Positions 1-9,712 are shown, counted from the first letter of the stretch. The stretch is 64,000 bases of DNA from an archaeon (GCA_024276825.1 JAJRWI010000037.1:1-64000), one strand, 5' to 3'. Notes: generated by a model not told the origin, from the letters alone. Translations and numbers: made by a program.

Positions 1-1000
1 GTTCCATCTCTGCAAGCATCTCTGCTTGCAATGATCCCCTCGAACCTGTAGATGTAGGGACACCGCTTGGACCAGTGCTTGTTGGAGGAGCACCACCAGG
101 GGGAGCACCACCAGGGGGAGCACCGCCCGGAGGAGCACCACCAGGGGGAGCACCACCAGGGGGAGCACCACCAGGGGGAGCACCACCAGGGGGAGCACCA
201 CCAGGGGGAGCACCACCAGGGGGAGCACCACCAGGGGGAGCACCACCAGGGGGAGCACCGCCCGGAGGAGCACCACCCGGAGGAGCACCACCCGGAGGAG
301 CACCGCCCGGAGGAGCACCACCCGGAGGACCACCACCCGGAGGAGCACCACCCGGAGGACCACCGCCTGGGAAACCCGCAGTGGGAGGTGTCGAGGGTGT
401 CATAGTAGAGGATTCAGGCAGCCCAACGCTTGGTGGACCTGCTTCAGCTGAGTCTGTAGAAACTGTAGTACCAGACATTGCAGCCATTTTACGTAGATAG
501 TCGGACCGGGCTTTATCAACGGCGCTTTCAGTATCAACAATTTCTTTTAGATCAGCACTCTTTGCGATTGCGGAGCGGATTGCTTCAAGTCGACCCTGAT
601 ACAGACTTATCAGTTGGGCCTTGATGCTTTCGTCAAGTTGGTTTTGTTGAACATAGTATTCAACGGCCGATAATGCCTGTTGTATTGCATTCTCTTCAAT
701 TCTTAGAAAAGTCAATGCGTCGGCGGGGGTTTTGATAAACTTTACTTTCTTTGTACCCACCATCCCCGATGAAACATCGCCTGTTGATGCAATTATGGCT
801 CGAATGCCCTCTGATATTGAGGACCCGCTTCTACCTGTGCGTCTGGCGACACCAACTATTATTGCAATGAATAGTAATGTATAGATTATCAAGAACCAGT
901 CACCGGGTCCTAGTGGTATCCCAAGCAAGTTTCTTAGGGGTTGTGCTATTAGATGATCAAAGAATCCGTATACCCATACAAATATTGGATCGTTTTGCAA
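1..1000 (-). CDS. single-TM protein with C-terminal (PGGAP)n low-complexity tail; truncated at window start
   Basis: Complement is open from TTG at 998-1000 (GGTGA Shine-Dalgarno upstream) to base 1: LQNDPIFVWVYGFF..GDWFLIIYTLLFIAIIVGVARR..AQLISLYQGRLEAIRSAIAKSADLKEIVD..PGGGPPGGAPPGG... Missed by the ORF track because it runs off the window. Confidence 0.8.
   Translation of the reverse strand, partial: MQNDPIFVWVYGFFDHLIAQPLRNLLGIPLGPGDWFLIIYTLLFIAIIVGVARRTGRSGSSISEGIRAIIASTGDVSSGMVGTKKVKFIKTPADALTFLRIEENAIQQALSAVEYYVQQNQLDESIKAQLISLYQGRLEAIRSAIAKSADLKEIVDTESAVDKARSDYLRKMAAMSGTTVSTDSAEAGPPSVGLPESSTMTPSTPPTAGFPGGGPPGGAPPGGGPPGGAPPGGAPPGGAPPGGAPPGGAPPGGAPPGGAPPGGAPPGGAPPGGAPPGGAPPGGAPPGGAPPGGAPPGGAPPGGAPPTSTGPSGVPTSTGSRGSLQAEMLAEME
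94..368. repeat. 15-bp tandem repeat (ggagcaccaccaggg), about 18 units
   Basis: Direct reading of near-identical 15-mers; encodes PGGAP on the minus strand. Confidence 0.95.
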
Positions 1001-1283
1001 TTGGTGTCACCTACTATGTCATGTGTGAGTTCTTCAACTCTATTTTAGCTTTCTTGTAGGCATTAGCCTTTGTAATACTTATGTGTGATATGTGAATCAC
1101 ATGGTCCTTTTATATCTGTACTAATTATAATATGAAACCACATAAACATGACGACCAAATACTGGATAAATTTGTCAAAAAGAGTAAACTTCGGTTATAA
1201 CTCCCATTCTTATTAATGACAATTCTTATCAATCTTTGACACCACATTTGTGTCAATCAATGCACTTTTGGAGATAAACATTA

Positions 1284-1811
1284 ATGAGTATTTTAACAAA
1301 TAATGTTCGCTTGACCATTGACTTCAGTAATGGGGCTTTTATGAGGGGGACAATACTTGACAAACAAGGCACAAAGATAGGCAGAATTCAGAGGAGGGCA
1401 GGCATTAGGAGGTCAATCTTAATCTTCATAAATGATAATCTCTTGGTTCGACTTGAATTAAAGATCATTGATGATTTTAGATTTGTTGAGATAATAAATG
1501 AGAGAGAAACATTAATTGGCAAAATAATAATGAATAAGAGGTTTCAATCAGTTGTGAGTATTGAGAATTCTGATGGCGTCCCAATATGCAAGGCCAGAGC
1601 TATAACTCCTCATGGCATCATTAGAACCGTTCATCCCGAAGATGAAAGTCAGATCTTTGCAGTTATGACCCTAGATTTAATTGATGTAAATAGGATCTCA
1701 GCAAGAATAGAGTTTATTCAGAGTTCCAACAGAGAGTTGCTTCTTGCTGTTGCATTTTTCTTACTACTAAATAAAATTATAATGAGAAATGGAGCCCCAG
1801 GCGAGACTTGA
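1284..1811 (+). CDS. LURP-one/tubby-like (scramblase-like fold) protein
   Basis: 175 aa; alternating strand pattern around RFVEIINERETLIGKI..; family call is weak. Confidence 0.5.
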   Translation: MSILTNNVRLTIDFSNGAFMRGTILDKQGTKIGRIQRRAGIRRSILIFINDNLLVRLELKIIDDFRFVEIINERETLIGKIIMNKRFQSVVSIENSDGVPICKARAITPHGIIRTVHPEDESQIFAVMTLDLIDVNRISARIEFIQSSNRELLLAVAFFLLLNKIIMRNGAPGET

Positions 1812-1866
1812 ACTCGCGACCTGCTGATTACAAGTCAGCCGCAATGGCCAACTATGCTACTGGGGC
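1790..1866 (-). tRNA. tRNA-Thr(TGT), CCA encoded
   Basis: GCCCCAG...GGCTGACTTGTAATCAGC...GAGTTCAAGTCTCGC...CTGGGGCTCCA; cloverleaf complete. Confidence 0.92.
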
Positions 1867-1914
1867 ATGGGTATGAGAGTGTGCAGCAGTTTTGGTTTTA
1901 AAAGCTACTCTTAG

Positions 1915-2080
1915 TGAGCAGTAAGCGTCAGAAGTGGAAAACTTGTTCAAACTTGTCATATCAGTCAGAATTGGAGTCATGGCAGAGAAACTTGGAGTTT
2001 CTACTTCCACTCTCGGAAGACGGGAACACATAGTCCTTGTTCATACGATTTCATCTTCCAATAATTTCAGGTTGCCATTC
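1915..2080 (+). repeat. dispersed relic repeat family 1, copy A (IS607-TnpA-like HTH remnant)
   Basis: cagaagtgg...gtcatggcagagaaacttggagtttctacttccactc...; frame reads RIGVMAEKLGVSTSTLGRRE. Confidence 0.7.
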
Positions 2081-2093
2081 TATAAGAATATTC

Positions 2094-2384
2094 TCAGGGA
2101 GTATAGAAGACAAGTACAAGCCAGTAGATGATGAAGGAGATGAGGAGTGCAACAATTGCGACTGCCTGAAATGATCTCTTCTGAGTTTTGTGGCGAAAGT
2201 GAAACATCCCAGCGAATATGCCGATTGCACCACCGAGAGCTCCGATGATGTGCAAGGTTGCCTCGGCGAGGCGCCATTTGTGTTGGCTAGCTCTGCGTTT
2301 GTCATACCACATTGCGAAGAAAGCAATCAGGTTTATTATGATCAGATAGATGAGAGGAGTCCAGTAGAGGAATGATAGTTGCAT
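2094..2384 (-). CDS. DUF1294-like small membrane protein
   Basis: MWYDKRRAS..WRLAEATLHIIGALGGAIGIFAGMFHFRHKTQKRSF motif. Confidence 0.75.
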   Translation of the reverse strand: MQLSFLYWTPLIYLIIINLIAFFAMWYDKRRASQHKWRLAEATLHIIGALGGAIGIFAGMFHFRHKTQKRSFQAVAIVALLISFIIYWLVLVFYTP

Positions 2385-2390
2385 GAGGGA

Positions 2391-3596
2391 TCACATCCTT
2401 GATGCGGCAGCCTCGAGGGCTGCTATAAGGTCGAGTTTCTTGCTAGTGATGAAGTTGACAGTGGCACCACCACCGGTACTGATATGGGTGATCTTATCAA
2501 CGAGGGACATATGCTGGACCATGGCGCCCAGATGGCCCCCGCCAACCACTGTGATCCCATCACATGAAGCAATGGCATTCAGTACCTCCCTTGTCCCTAT
2601 CGAGAAGGGTTCACGTTCAAAGAGTCCCATGGGCCCATTTGCAAAGACGACCTCGGAGCCGATGATTATTTCACGGTACTTCTCAATTGTCGCAGGACCG
2701 ATGTCGAACAGGGGGGCACCACCCATTTCTGTAAAAGAGCACTCAACACGTTTCGCATCGACCTCCACTGCAGCATCAACAGGTAGAACTATCACGTCTG
2801 GATAGTCTTCAAGGAGGCCTTTTGCCGTTGCTACTGCCTCATCAAAGCCCTTGATTGGCCGTGAGTAGTCCTCTGGTATAATGCCTTTGGCTATCAAGAA
2901 GAGTGTGCCCACCAGACCACCAAGAAGAGCATGATCAATCCTATTGGCCTTGAGAAGTCTGGAGAGGGTCTTTACCTTATCGGCCACTTTACTCCCACCA
3001 AGGACCAGAGTCCAAGGATGTTTCTCTGTGGCAGTTGCCTCTGTTAGAACTCGGATTTCCCTTTCAACAAGCCGACCAGCAACAGAAGGGAGTACCACAG
3101 TAAACCCAACAATTGATGGTTGAGACCTATGAGCAGCACCAAATGCATCATTGATGAACAGGTCAAAGAGGGGATATAGTTCTTGGACGAGCGGCTCTTG
3201 TGCAACGATCTCAGGCGACGCTTTTTTCATCTCACCCTCAAAATAACGGACGTTCTGAAGGACGAGCACTTCACCAATGCTCACCCGCTGAATAGCAGCC
3301 TTCGCCTTATCACCAAAGATGTCATCCACAAAAATCGCGTTTATTCCAAGTTGACGTAGGATTTCAGTGTGGGGCTCCAGTGAGATGAAGTCATCACTGC
3401 CTGGTCGGCCTTGATGTGCCATTAGTGTCACCCTACTGTCTTTGAGCTCTTCAAGTGTAGGGATAATCGCCCGGATACGAGAGTCATCAATAATCTTCTT
3501 GGTTTCCGGATCAATCGAGCAGTTCATATCAACACGAATGAGCACCCGTTTTCCCTTGAGATCCACATCATCCATAGTCTTGAAAGACAGTTTCAT
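2391..3596 (-). CDS. pgk: phosphoglycerate kinase
   Basis: 401 aa; KRVLIRVDMNCSID, AHQGRPG, FINDAFGAAHRSQPS, TVVGGGHLGAM. Confidence 0.97.
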   Translation of the reverse strand: MKLSFKTMDDVDLKGKRVLIRVDMNCSIDPETKKIIDDSRIRAIIPTLEELKDSRVTLMAHQGRPGSDDFISLEPHTEILRQLGINAIFVDDIFGDKAKAAIQRVSIGEVLVLQNVRYFEGEMKKASPEIVAQEPLVQELYPLFDLFINDAFGAAHRSQPSIVGFTVVLPSVAGRLVEREIRVLTEATATEKHPWTLVLGGSKVADKVKTLSRLLKANRIDHALLGGLVGTLFLIAKGIIPEDYSRPIKGFDEAVATAKGLLEDYPDVIVLPVDAAVEVDAKRVECSFTEMGGAPLFDIGPATIEKYREIIIGSEVVFANGPMGLFEREPFSIGTREVLNAIASCDGITVVGGGHLGAMVQHMSLVDKITHISTGGGATVNFITSKKLDLIAALEAAASRM

Positions 3597-3684
3597 TAGG
3601 TTTCACCAACAATTGCAGAGATCTGACCTAATGGCAGAGAGGACACTTGAAAAATCTAACTAATTCAGAGTGATCTGAACTTTA

Positions 3685-3894
3685 CTATTCTGCAATGAGT
3701 TGTGGCGGGAGATATTTGTTATCCTTTTTATTGCGATGTCGAGCTCTGCAGATGAGCTCTTCAGTTTTTGAAACAAACGTGCGATTATATGCTTTCAGGC
3801 TACATACAAGTGCTATTGCATCCAGACTGTTGTCAAATATGCCTGCAAGGCGATACGTTTCGTCATCAATGCATCTGCACTTGACTGATTTCAT
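3685..3894 (-). CDS. hypothetical small protein
   Basis: 69 aa ORF; the overlapping plus ORF 3695..3910 is less protein-like. Confidence 0.3.
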   Translation of the reverse strand: MKSVKCRCIDDETYRLAGIFDNSLDAIALVCSLKAYNRTFVSKTEELICRARHRNKKDNKYLPPQLIAE

Positions 3895-3946
3895 AAATAA
3901 TGGTCAGTAAGGAGAGATATAATCTCGTGTTAATCTGCGAGTTTGA

Positions 3947-4279
3947 TTGACGACCTTATATATTCTGGACTTGACAGTTCTTTGGGTCAAAAGGATGCTG
4001 CTGCTTCAATCTCCACTTCAGAACTTTGCCAATCTCATTGCTCAGTACTTTGTAGAGATCTGGGAGTTTCTGATATTCATTGGTCGGGTCAGTGGTGCTA
4101 TTGTCGTTCTTGCAGGTGCAATTTTATGGTTCACTGAAACCAATGTCAAGAGGGGCAAAGGTCTGGTGTTTGGGGGCATATTATTGTCCATTGTGGTGCA
4201 GTACTTTGTGATGTTCCCCCCATCGTTTGCTCTTGGGTTGTGCGTAGATGTATGGAGCTTGGACAATATTGGACACTAG
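3947..4279 (+). CDS. hypothetical small membrane protein (two hydrophobic segments)
   Basis: IWEFLIFIGRVSGAIVVLAGAILWFTETNVKRGKGLVFGGILLSIVVQYFVMFPP; 3' end runs into relic repeat family 2. Confidence 0.5.
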   Translation: MTTLYILDLTVLWVKRMLLLQSPLQNFANLIAQYFVEIWEFLIFIGRVSGAIVVLAGAILWFTETNVKRGKGLVFGGILLSIVVQYFVMFPPSFALGLCVDVWSLDNIGH

Positions 4280-4402
4280 TCAAAAGAATGTCTAAGAGAT
4301 ATACTATGAAATTGTCAAGAGTCAAAATAGTATCATCAGAAACAACAGTCTGAGATGTGCCCAGTGCCGTTCCTGGGCAGACAGGATTGTCCAATTTACA
4401 AT
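4241..4402 (+). repeat. dispersed relic repeat family 2, copy a
   Basis: gcgtagatgtatggagcttggacaatattggacactagt...tgtgcccagtgccgttcctgggcagacagg; shared with 20620-20795. Confidence 0.65.
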
Positions 4403-4414
4403 GAACGGTGAGAT

Positions 4415-4548
4415 TGGTGCCGCAGGCGTGATTCGAACACGCGACTTCAAGATTTCTCATCTTGAAAGGGCGTAGACTTGACCCCTTAGAGTCCCAGATT
4501 TGGGAAGATTATGAGTCTTGCGCCCTAACCAGGCTAGGCCACTGCGGC
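4415..4548 (-). tRNA. elongator tRNA-Met(CAT) with a 56-nt intron at 37/38 (4454-4509), CCA encoded
   Basis: GCCGCAGTGGCCTAGCCTGGTTAGGGCGCAAGACTCATA-[intron]-ATCTTGAAGTCGCGTGTTCGAATCACGCCTGCGGCACCA. Confidence 0.92.
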
Positions 4549-4623
4549 ACAGTTAATCCAAGAGGGTCTATTCTAGAGGCTTGGAGGATTTATCTTTAAA
4601 GCTTACCGTTAGAGATAAAGAAG

Positions 4624-6540
4624 TCAGTTCTCCAGAACACGCTGTACCTCACGGGTCAGAATCTCTTTGACAGTCTTCCCATCTGCCTTGCCGCGCAACT
4701 CTTTCATCAACACGCCCATGAGTCTGCCCACTGCCCTGATTCCATGTTCGTTAATGAAATCAATGTTAGCATTCACCACTTCATGGATTTTTCCCTCAAG
4801 CATATCTGTGCTTATGGCTCCAAGACCCGTCACATCAATTGCCTGATCAACTGATGCAAGTGGGTGTTCGGCCAGATAGGTCAGTATATCTGGAATACCT
4901 TGCGTAGATATTGCACCTTTTGAAACCGCGGTGAACATATCATGAAGATGGTCTTCTGTTATCCTTTCTATATTCACTCCATCTCGGTGAAGGCTGACAA
5001 GAGTGTTTTCGAGTGTGACTGCAATGAGTGTCGGCGATGTATTTGTTTCTCTCACAAGACTCTCAAACAATGGTAGGTAGGTAGATCGTGTGATTTGATG
5101 GGCGAGCTCCCTGCTGAGTCCCAACTCTTTGATGAACCGATCTTCTTTCTCCTCAAGGGTTTCAGGCATATTTCTTCGAATGCGTTTCAATCTCGCCTGT
5201 GTGATCTTGACAGCCCGTACATCAGTTTCTGGGTACATTCGCTCAGCTCCAGGACGAGGCCGGGCATATTTTGTAGTACCATTTGGAAGCGGCACTCTGG
5301 TTTCAGGGGGAACTCCAACAACAGCGGCTTTGGCACGTTTAATCACCGCCCTTAATGCATCTTCGCACTTTGACTTTTCATCAGCAACAATAACAATGGC
5401 GTCCTTTTCATTTGCAGACAGGCTTCTGCGTAGTTCATTGACGTCGTTTTCGGTAATGCCATATTTTGGAAGTTCATCAGTATGAAAGAGACCTCCGACA
5501 CCACCCCAGAACCTGGCATAATCTGCAAGTTCGGTTCCCAGACGTCTTTCAGGTTGAATCTCTTGTCCAAGGAGTCCTGCAAACCCAGGAAGTCGGGCGG
5601 CAAACACTCTTCCCCCCTTCTTTAGGGCCCTTCTTATGACCTTTGATTCAGAGGATTCAAAAACCTTAGTCACATCAAACGTTTCGTCGGCTATTTCTTC
5701 AGGAGTTATGTCCCTCTCAACAAGCAGTTCACGAATTTGAAGCAGGTTAAACTGACGCAATGCCTCAAGTTCGACAACTGTTGAGAGCATGTCGAGTTGT
5801 TGTAGTCCTTTAATCTCAATGATTCCACCATCACGAATAGACACATTCACATCTTGTCGAATTGTCCCGAGACCCCTCTTTACTCGACCTGTGGATCTGA
5901 GAAGAAGTCCCAGGGTCAAGGCAGCCTCTTGAGCCTCATCAGGGGTTCGAATATCAGGGGCAGTTGCAATCTCAATCAGAGGGATGCCCAATCTGTCAAG
6001 TCGGTAAATCCTGAAGTTATTCTTTTCGTCATCAGCAATTTTGCGTGCTGCATCCTCTTCAAGACAGATTGTCTGAATTCCTACTTTCTTATCACCCACC
6101 ATGACTGAGCCGCCCATGGCAACAACGGCCGTTCGTTGAAACCCAGTAGTGTTACTTCCATCAATCACTATTTTTCGCATTGGATGAATCTCATCTACAA
6201 CAGAGGAGCCGAGGTAGGTTGCCATGATTATACATATGTCAATTGACTCATCATCCAAGTTATGAGGTGGTTCTTCATCCATCTCTACAAGGCAAGTTGT
6301 GTCATTGTAATACTCGTAATAGAACATTTTTTTCTTTTGAAACTCAAACAATGCTGCGGGATCGACCTCTCCGAGCTCACTCTGGGTAGGTCTCAGGCGC
6401 CTGATGAAATGCCCATCTGGTTCTTCGTCCCTGATAATTGTTGGACAATGGCAATAGAGCTTGCGTGCTGTGTCTAGTTGTTGATGTAATTCAAGTCCCA
6501 CCATCAGACCCAGTTTGTCATAATCAAGAGATTTCTTCAC
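4624..6540 (-). CDS. gatE: Glu-tRNA(Gln) amidotransferase subunit E
   Basis: KLGLMVGLELHQQLDTARKLYCHCPT; likely start GTG at 6538-6540 with GGAGG SD, rather than the ORF-track start at 6603. Confidence 0.97.
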   Translation of the reverse strand: MKKSLDYDKLGLMVGLELHQQLDTARKLYCHCPTIIRDEEPDGHFIRRLRPTQSELGEVDPAALFEFQKKKMFYYEYYNDTTCLVEMDEEPPHNLDDESIDICIIMATYLGSSVVDEIHPMRKIVIDGSNTTGFQRTAVVAMGGSVMVGDKKVGIQTICLEEDAARKIADDEKNNFRIYRLDRLGIPLIEIATAPDIRTPDEAQEAALTLGLLLRSTGRVKRGLGTIRQDVNVSIRDGGIIEIKGLQQLDMLSTVVELEALRQFNLLQIRELLVERDITPEEIADETFDVTKVFESSESKVIRRALKKGGRVFAARLPGFAGLLGQEIQPERRLGTELADYARFWGGVGGLFHTDELPKYGITENDVNELRRSLSANEKDAIVIVADEKSKCEDALRAVIKRAKAAVVGVPPETRVPLPNGTTKYARPRPGAERMYPETDVRAVKITQARLKRIRRNMPETLEEKEDRFIKELGLSRELAHQITRSTYLPLFESLVRETNTSPTLIAVTLENTLVSLHRDGVNIERITEDHLHDMFTAVSKGAISTQGIPDILTYLAEHPLASVDQAIDVTGLGAISTDMLEGKIHEVVNANIDFINEHGIRAVGRLMGVLMKELRGKADGKTVKEILTREVQRVLEN

Positions 6541-6541
6541 A

Positions 6542-7900
6542 TCAGAAACCTCCTTGGCCTGTATATTCAGATGGGGATGACCTGGCACCCATTTCGCCAA
6601 CAAGATCCTTAGTCATCATATGTCGCACCTTCGATGAGTCCTTCACATTTCCCAATAGCCACATGAGTTTGACAAGAGCGGTTTCAGGAAGCATGTTTTC
6701 GCATGGTATCACTCCCATCTGGAGTAGTTCGACCCCAGGCTTATACACATTCATGTTCACTCGTCCGTAGATGCACTGACTAGTCATTGCCACTACAACG
6801 CCAGAGTCAATTGCATCTCTTATGCTGGAATGAGTATACTCTGGGGCATGTCCCAATCCCGAACCCTCCATAATGATGCCACGATATTGGTTATCAACCA
6901 GATATGAGATAATTCCCAAATCGATGCCTGGATGGGTCTTTATGAGAGCCACCTTGTTGTCAAATCGAGGCTTTAGTTTCATTTTCCTGGTGGGGTTTCT
7001 TCTATGAAGTGGCGGGCTCAACTCAGTGATGCCATCTTTGTCAATCTTAAAGATGGGAGAGATGTTTATTGATTGAAAGGCATCTCTTCGACTGGTATGC
7101 ATTTTCCTCACACAAGTTCCCCGATGAGCTAGTGTGAAACTGTCATTGATTTCACCGTGCATGACCACCATGACTTCTGCTGCATCTACGGTCCCAGCAA
7201 AGTCAGTGGCAGTGATAAGATTCAATGCAGCATCTGATGATGGCCTATCGGAAGACCGTTGAGATCCAACAAGAACGACCGGGACAGGGAGGTCTTGTAA
7301 TGCAAATGATAGTGCGGCTGCGGTGATCCCAAGAGTGTCGGTGCCGTGCGCGATGACTACTCCATCAACCCCATTGCGTATCTCTGATGCCACTGCCTTT
7401 GCTATTTTTGTCCAGTCCTTAGGATGAATGTTCTCGGACAGTCGGCTCATCAGTATTCTGCATCTAAGGTTTGCATGATCCCTCAATTCAGGAACCGTTT
7501 CATAGAGGTCTTTTGCATCAAGAGCGGGATTGACTGCTCCAGTGTGATAATCCACCTTGCTAGCAATAGTTCCACCAGTACTGAGAAAGGCAATATCAGG
7601 CAGATCACTTGAGGGAGGGGGAATTTCCTCGGCAGTCTTTTTCCTCTTCTTCTTATGATGTGATATTAGTTCAACTCTTGATTTCGGGTCCAATCTGATT
7701 CCAATATTGTATCCAGATTCCAGCTTGAGAACAACATGGGACGGATCTGTACCGACTTGGGCGCGAGGCATTAGCACACCTGTGTATTCACGATTACCAC
7801 ATATCACCCGGATGGTGTCAGACAGATCAACTCCGGCATTTGTCAGCAGTTCTAGCACGAGACCGCGATACCCCGATTCATCAAGTGGCATCATATTCAC
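6542..7900 (-). CDS. gatD: Glu-tRNA(Gln) amidotransferase subunit D
   Basis: Asparaginase motifs FLSTGGTIASKVDY, VVIAHGTDTLG; adjacent to gatE. Confidence 0.97.
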   Translation of the reverse strand: MNMMPLDESGYRGLVLELLTNAGVDLSDTIRVICGNREYTGVLMPRAQVGTDPSHVVLKLESGYNIGIRLDPKSRVELISHHKKKRKKTAEEIPPPSSDLPDIAFLSTGGTIASKVDYHTGAVNPALDAKDLYETVPELRDHANLRCRILMSRLSENIHPKDWTKIAKAVASEIRNGVDGVVIAHGTDTLGITAAALSFALQDLPVPVVLVGSQRSSDRPSSDAALNLITATDFAGTVDAAEVMVVMHGEINDSFTLAHRGTCVRKMHTSRRDAFQSINISPIFKIDKDGITELSPPLHRRNPTRKMKLKPRFDNKVALIKTHPGIDLGIISYLVDNQYRGIIMEGSGLGHAPEYTHSSIRDAIDSGVVVAMTSQCIYGRVNMNVYKPGVELLQMGVIPCENMLPETALVKLMWLLGNVKDSSKVRHMMTKDLVGEMGARSSPSEYTGQGGF

Positions 7901-7946
7901 TCCTTAATGGACAATGACCAGATTCTCATTCCTCATAAAATCTTAC

Positions 7947-9281
7947 TCATTTCGATTGCATTTGGCCGAGGTGTCTCTCTTGAAGTTCAACAGGGATTGC
8001 ATTCTTTTGAATGATATCACGAAACATGTAAGCACTTTCCCTCGGAGTACGTTTTTGAGTTTCGTAATCCACCTCAACCAGCCCAAAGTGGCTGCAATAG
8101 CCCTCGGCCCATTCAAAATTGTCAGTGAGTGACCATATAAGATATCCCAGTATTCTCACCCCGTCATTTATTGCTCGATGGACTTGTTGAAGATGTGCCA
8201 GTATATATCTACATCTCAATGAATCGTCAAGTGTTCCAATCCCATTCTCGGTCAGAAAGATGGGGGTCTTCCATTGATCCCATACAGACTTGATTATGGG
8301 ATAATATCCCTCAGGATAGACCTCCCAATCCAGACCATCGCATCTAGGAAGGTTCGGGTTCTTCGGAGGCAGCTCACCAGCCAAGAAGTCAAGTTTGGAT
8401 GAAACCTGCATTCGCGAGTAATAGTTCAGACCAATGAAGTCAACAGGCGGGTTCAACTGTGGGTATCTCTTACCACCGCCGAATGCATCGGGGATTCTGC
8501 CAGTCATTGCACCCTCCAGCCATGCACGATTATACAGTGTGTCAAGATACTGTGCCAGTTCTAGGTCGTCGGGGTTATCCCGCTCATATGGCTCAAAGTA
8601 TGTCATGCTCAGCACAGGTGCAACTTGAGGTTGATCAAGGCCAAGATCCTCATATGCCTTACGGATCTGTGTTACGGCCTGACCGTGAGCCATCAAGAGG
8701 TGTCTTGCCACTGTCAGTGCTTTACCGTAGTCTTGTTCTCCAGGGGGAAATTTACCGATGAGGTATCCCATGGCTACAACGACCATGGGCTCGTTGATGG
8801 TGTTCCATATCACGCCAAATTCAGATAGTGCCTCCGCCATCTTTTTACAGTAAGGTGCGAACAACTCAGGACTCTCGGGATTCAGCCAAGATCCAAGGTT
8901 TCTGAACCAGAGAGGGTTTGTGAAATGATGTAGTGTTATCATTGGGATTATCCTGCGGGCAACAAGCGCCTTTGTCACCCTTCTATAGTGCTCAATCTCG
9001 TTTTCATTCCAAATACCGCGCTGGGGTTCAATGCGACTCCATTCAATAGAGAATCTATGGACTTGATGACCAAGGTTTCTTGCAATGTTAAAATCTTCTT
9101 CGAAGCGATTGTAATGATCACATGCAATCGATGAGTTCGAGCCATCTTTTATCTTGCCAGGAATCTTCTCCCACTCGGTCCAGTCATTGTTATTTCGCCC
9201 TTCGGTCTGATGGGCAGATGCCGCACTCCCCCAGAGGAAACCATCAGGAAATCTAAGTTCGGTGAACTCCAAATCAATCAC
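7947..9281 (-). CDS. glycoside hydrolase family 1 (beta-glucosidase/beta-galactosidase)
   Basis: FPDGFLWGSAASAHQTEG, NTINEPM, LTENGIG motifs. Confidence 0.95.
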   Translation of the reverse strand: MIDLEFTELRFPDGFLWGSAASAHQTEGRNNNDWTEWEKIPGKIKDGSNSSIACDHYNRFEEDFNIARNLGHQVHRFSIEWSRIEPQRGIWNENEIEHYRRVTKALVARRIIPMITLHHFTNPLWFRNLGSWLNPESPELFAPYCKKMAEALSEFGVIWNTINEPMVVVAMGYLIGKFPPGEQDYGKALTVARHLLMAHGQAVTQIRKAYEDLGLDQPQVAPVLSMTYFEPYERDNPDDLELAQYLDTLYNRAWLEGAMTGRIPDAFGGGKRYPQLNPPVDFIGLNYYSRMQVSSKLDFLAGELPPKNPNLPRCDGLDWEVYPEGYYPIIKSVWDQWKTPIFLTENGIGTLDDSLRCRYILAHLQQVHRAINDGVRILGYLIWSLTDNFEWAEGYCSHFGLVEVDYETQKRTPRESAYMFRDIIQKNAIPVELQERHLGQMQSK

Positions 9282-9397
9282 AATAATCTGTTAACAAAAG
9301 GAGGCGATAAAGTTAATGAAGTATTACAGTTAATACATGAAGTGACATAATGAATAAAATTAAAACTCTCACGAGAGAAGTCTAATTCGGCAAGTGT

Positions 9398-9548
9398 GCG
9401 GAGGTTGCCGAGCCCGGTCAAAACCTCTGGCAATGGCCATTGGTCGATAAGAGGCGGTGGACTTAAGATCGCTCAAAACATGGGGTCATAGCGATAAGTT
9501 ATCCACTCTTGTAGAAGTTCGCGAGTTCAAATCTCGCCCTCCGCACCA
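9398..9548 (+). tRNA. tRNA-Leu(TAA) with two introns: D-loop (about 9423-9452) and 37/38 (about 9468-9500)
   Basis: GCGGAGG...GCCGAGCCCGGTCAAA-[30 nt]-GGCGGTGGACTTAAG-[33 nt]-ATCCACTCTTGTAGAAGTTCGCGAGTTCAAATCTCGCCCTCCGCACCA; acceptor and T arms intact. Confidence 0.88.
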
Positions 9549-9622
9549 CTATTGCTAGATGATAAGAGTGATGCAGAAGGCAGATAATCTTTTTAATGGG
9601 GCAAAGAGGTGGTTTCAAGTAA

Positions 9623-9700
9623 GGGGCGGTGGTCTAGCCCGGCTATGATGTCTCGCTTACACCGATAAGGTCACGAGTTCAAATCTCGTCCGCCCCACCA
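9623..9700 (+). tRNA. tRNA-Val(TAC), CCA encoded
   Basis: GGGGCGG..CTTACAC..GTCACGAGTTCAAATCTCGTCCGCCCCACCA; one C-U mismatch in the anticodon stem. Confidence 0.88.
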
Positions 9701-9712
9701 ACAATTCCCAAG

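Noticed and set aside
94-368. Tandem repeat considered as CRISPR or minisatellite array
   Set aside because: No spacers; the repeat is in frame within a CDS.
67-500. Plus-strand ORFs EEHHQGEHHQG.. and GGAPPGGAPPG..
   Set aside because: Shadow frames of the 15-bp repeat; the minus strand continues into non-repeat, protein-like sequence with an SD-preceded start.
2051-2326. Alternative overlapping minus ORFs at 2051-2326 and 2080-2277
   Set aside because: Out of frame with the well-supported DUF1294-like ORF.
4146-4460. Minus ORF of 104 aa
   Set aside because: Covers tRNA-Met and relic repeat; composition not protein-like.
6541-6603. N-terminal extension of GatE in the ORF track
   Set aside because: Overlaps the gatD 3' end; GTG at 6540 has a GGAGG SD and matches the GatE N-terminus.
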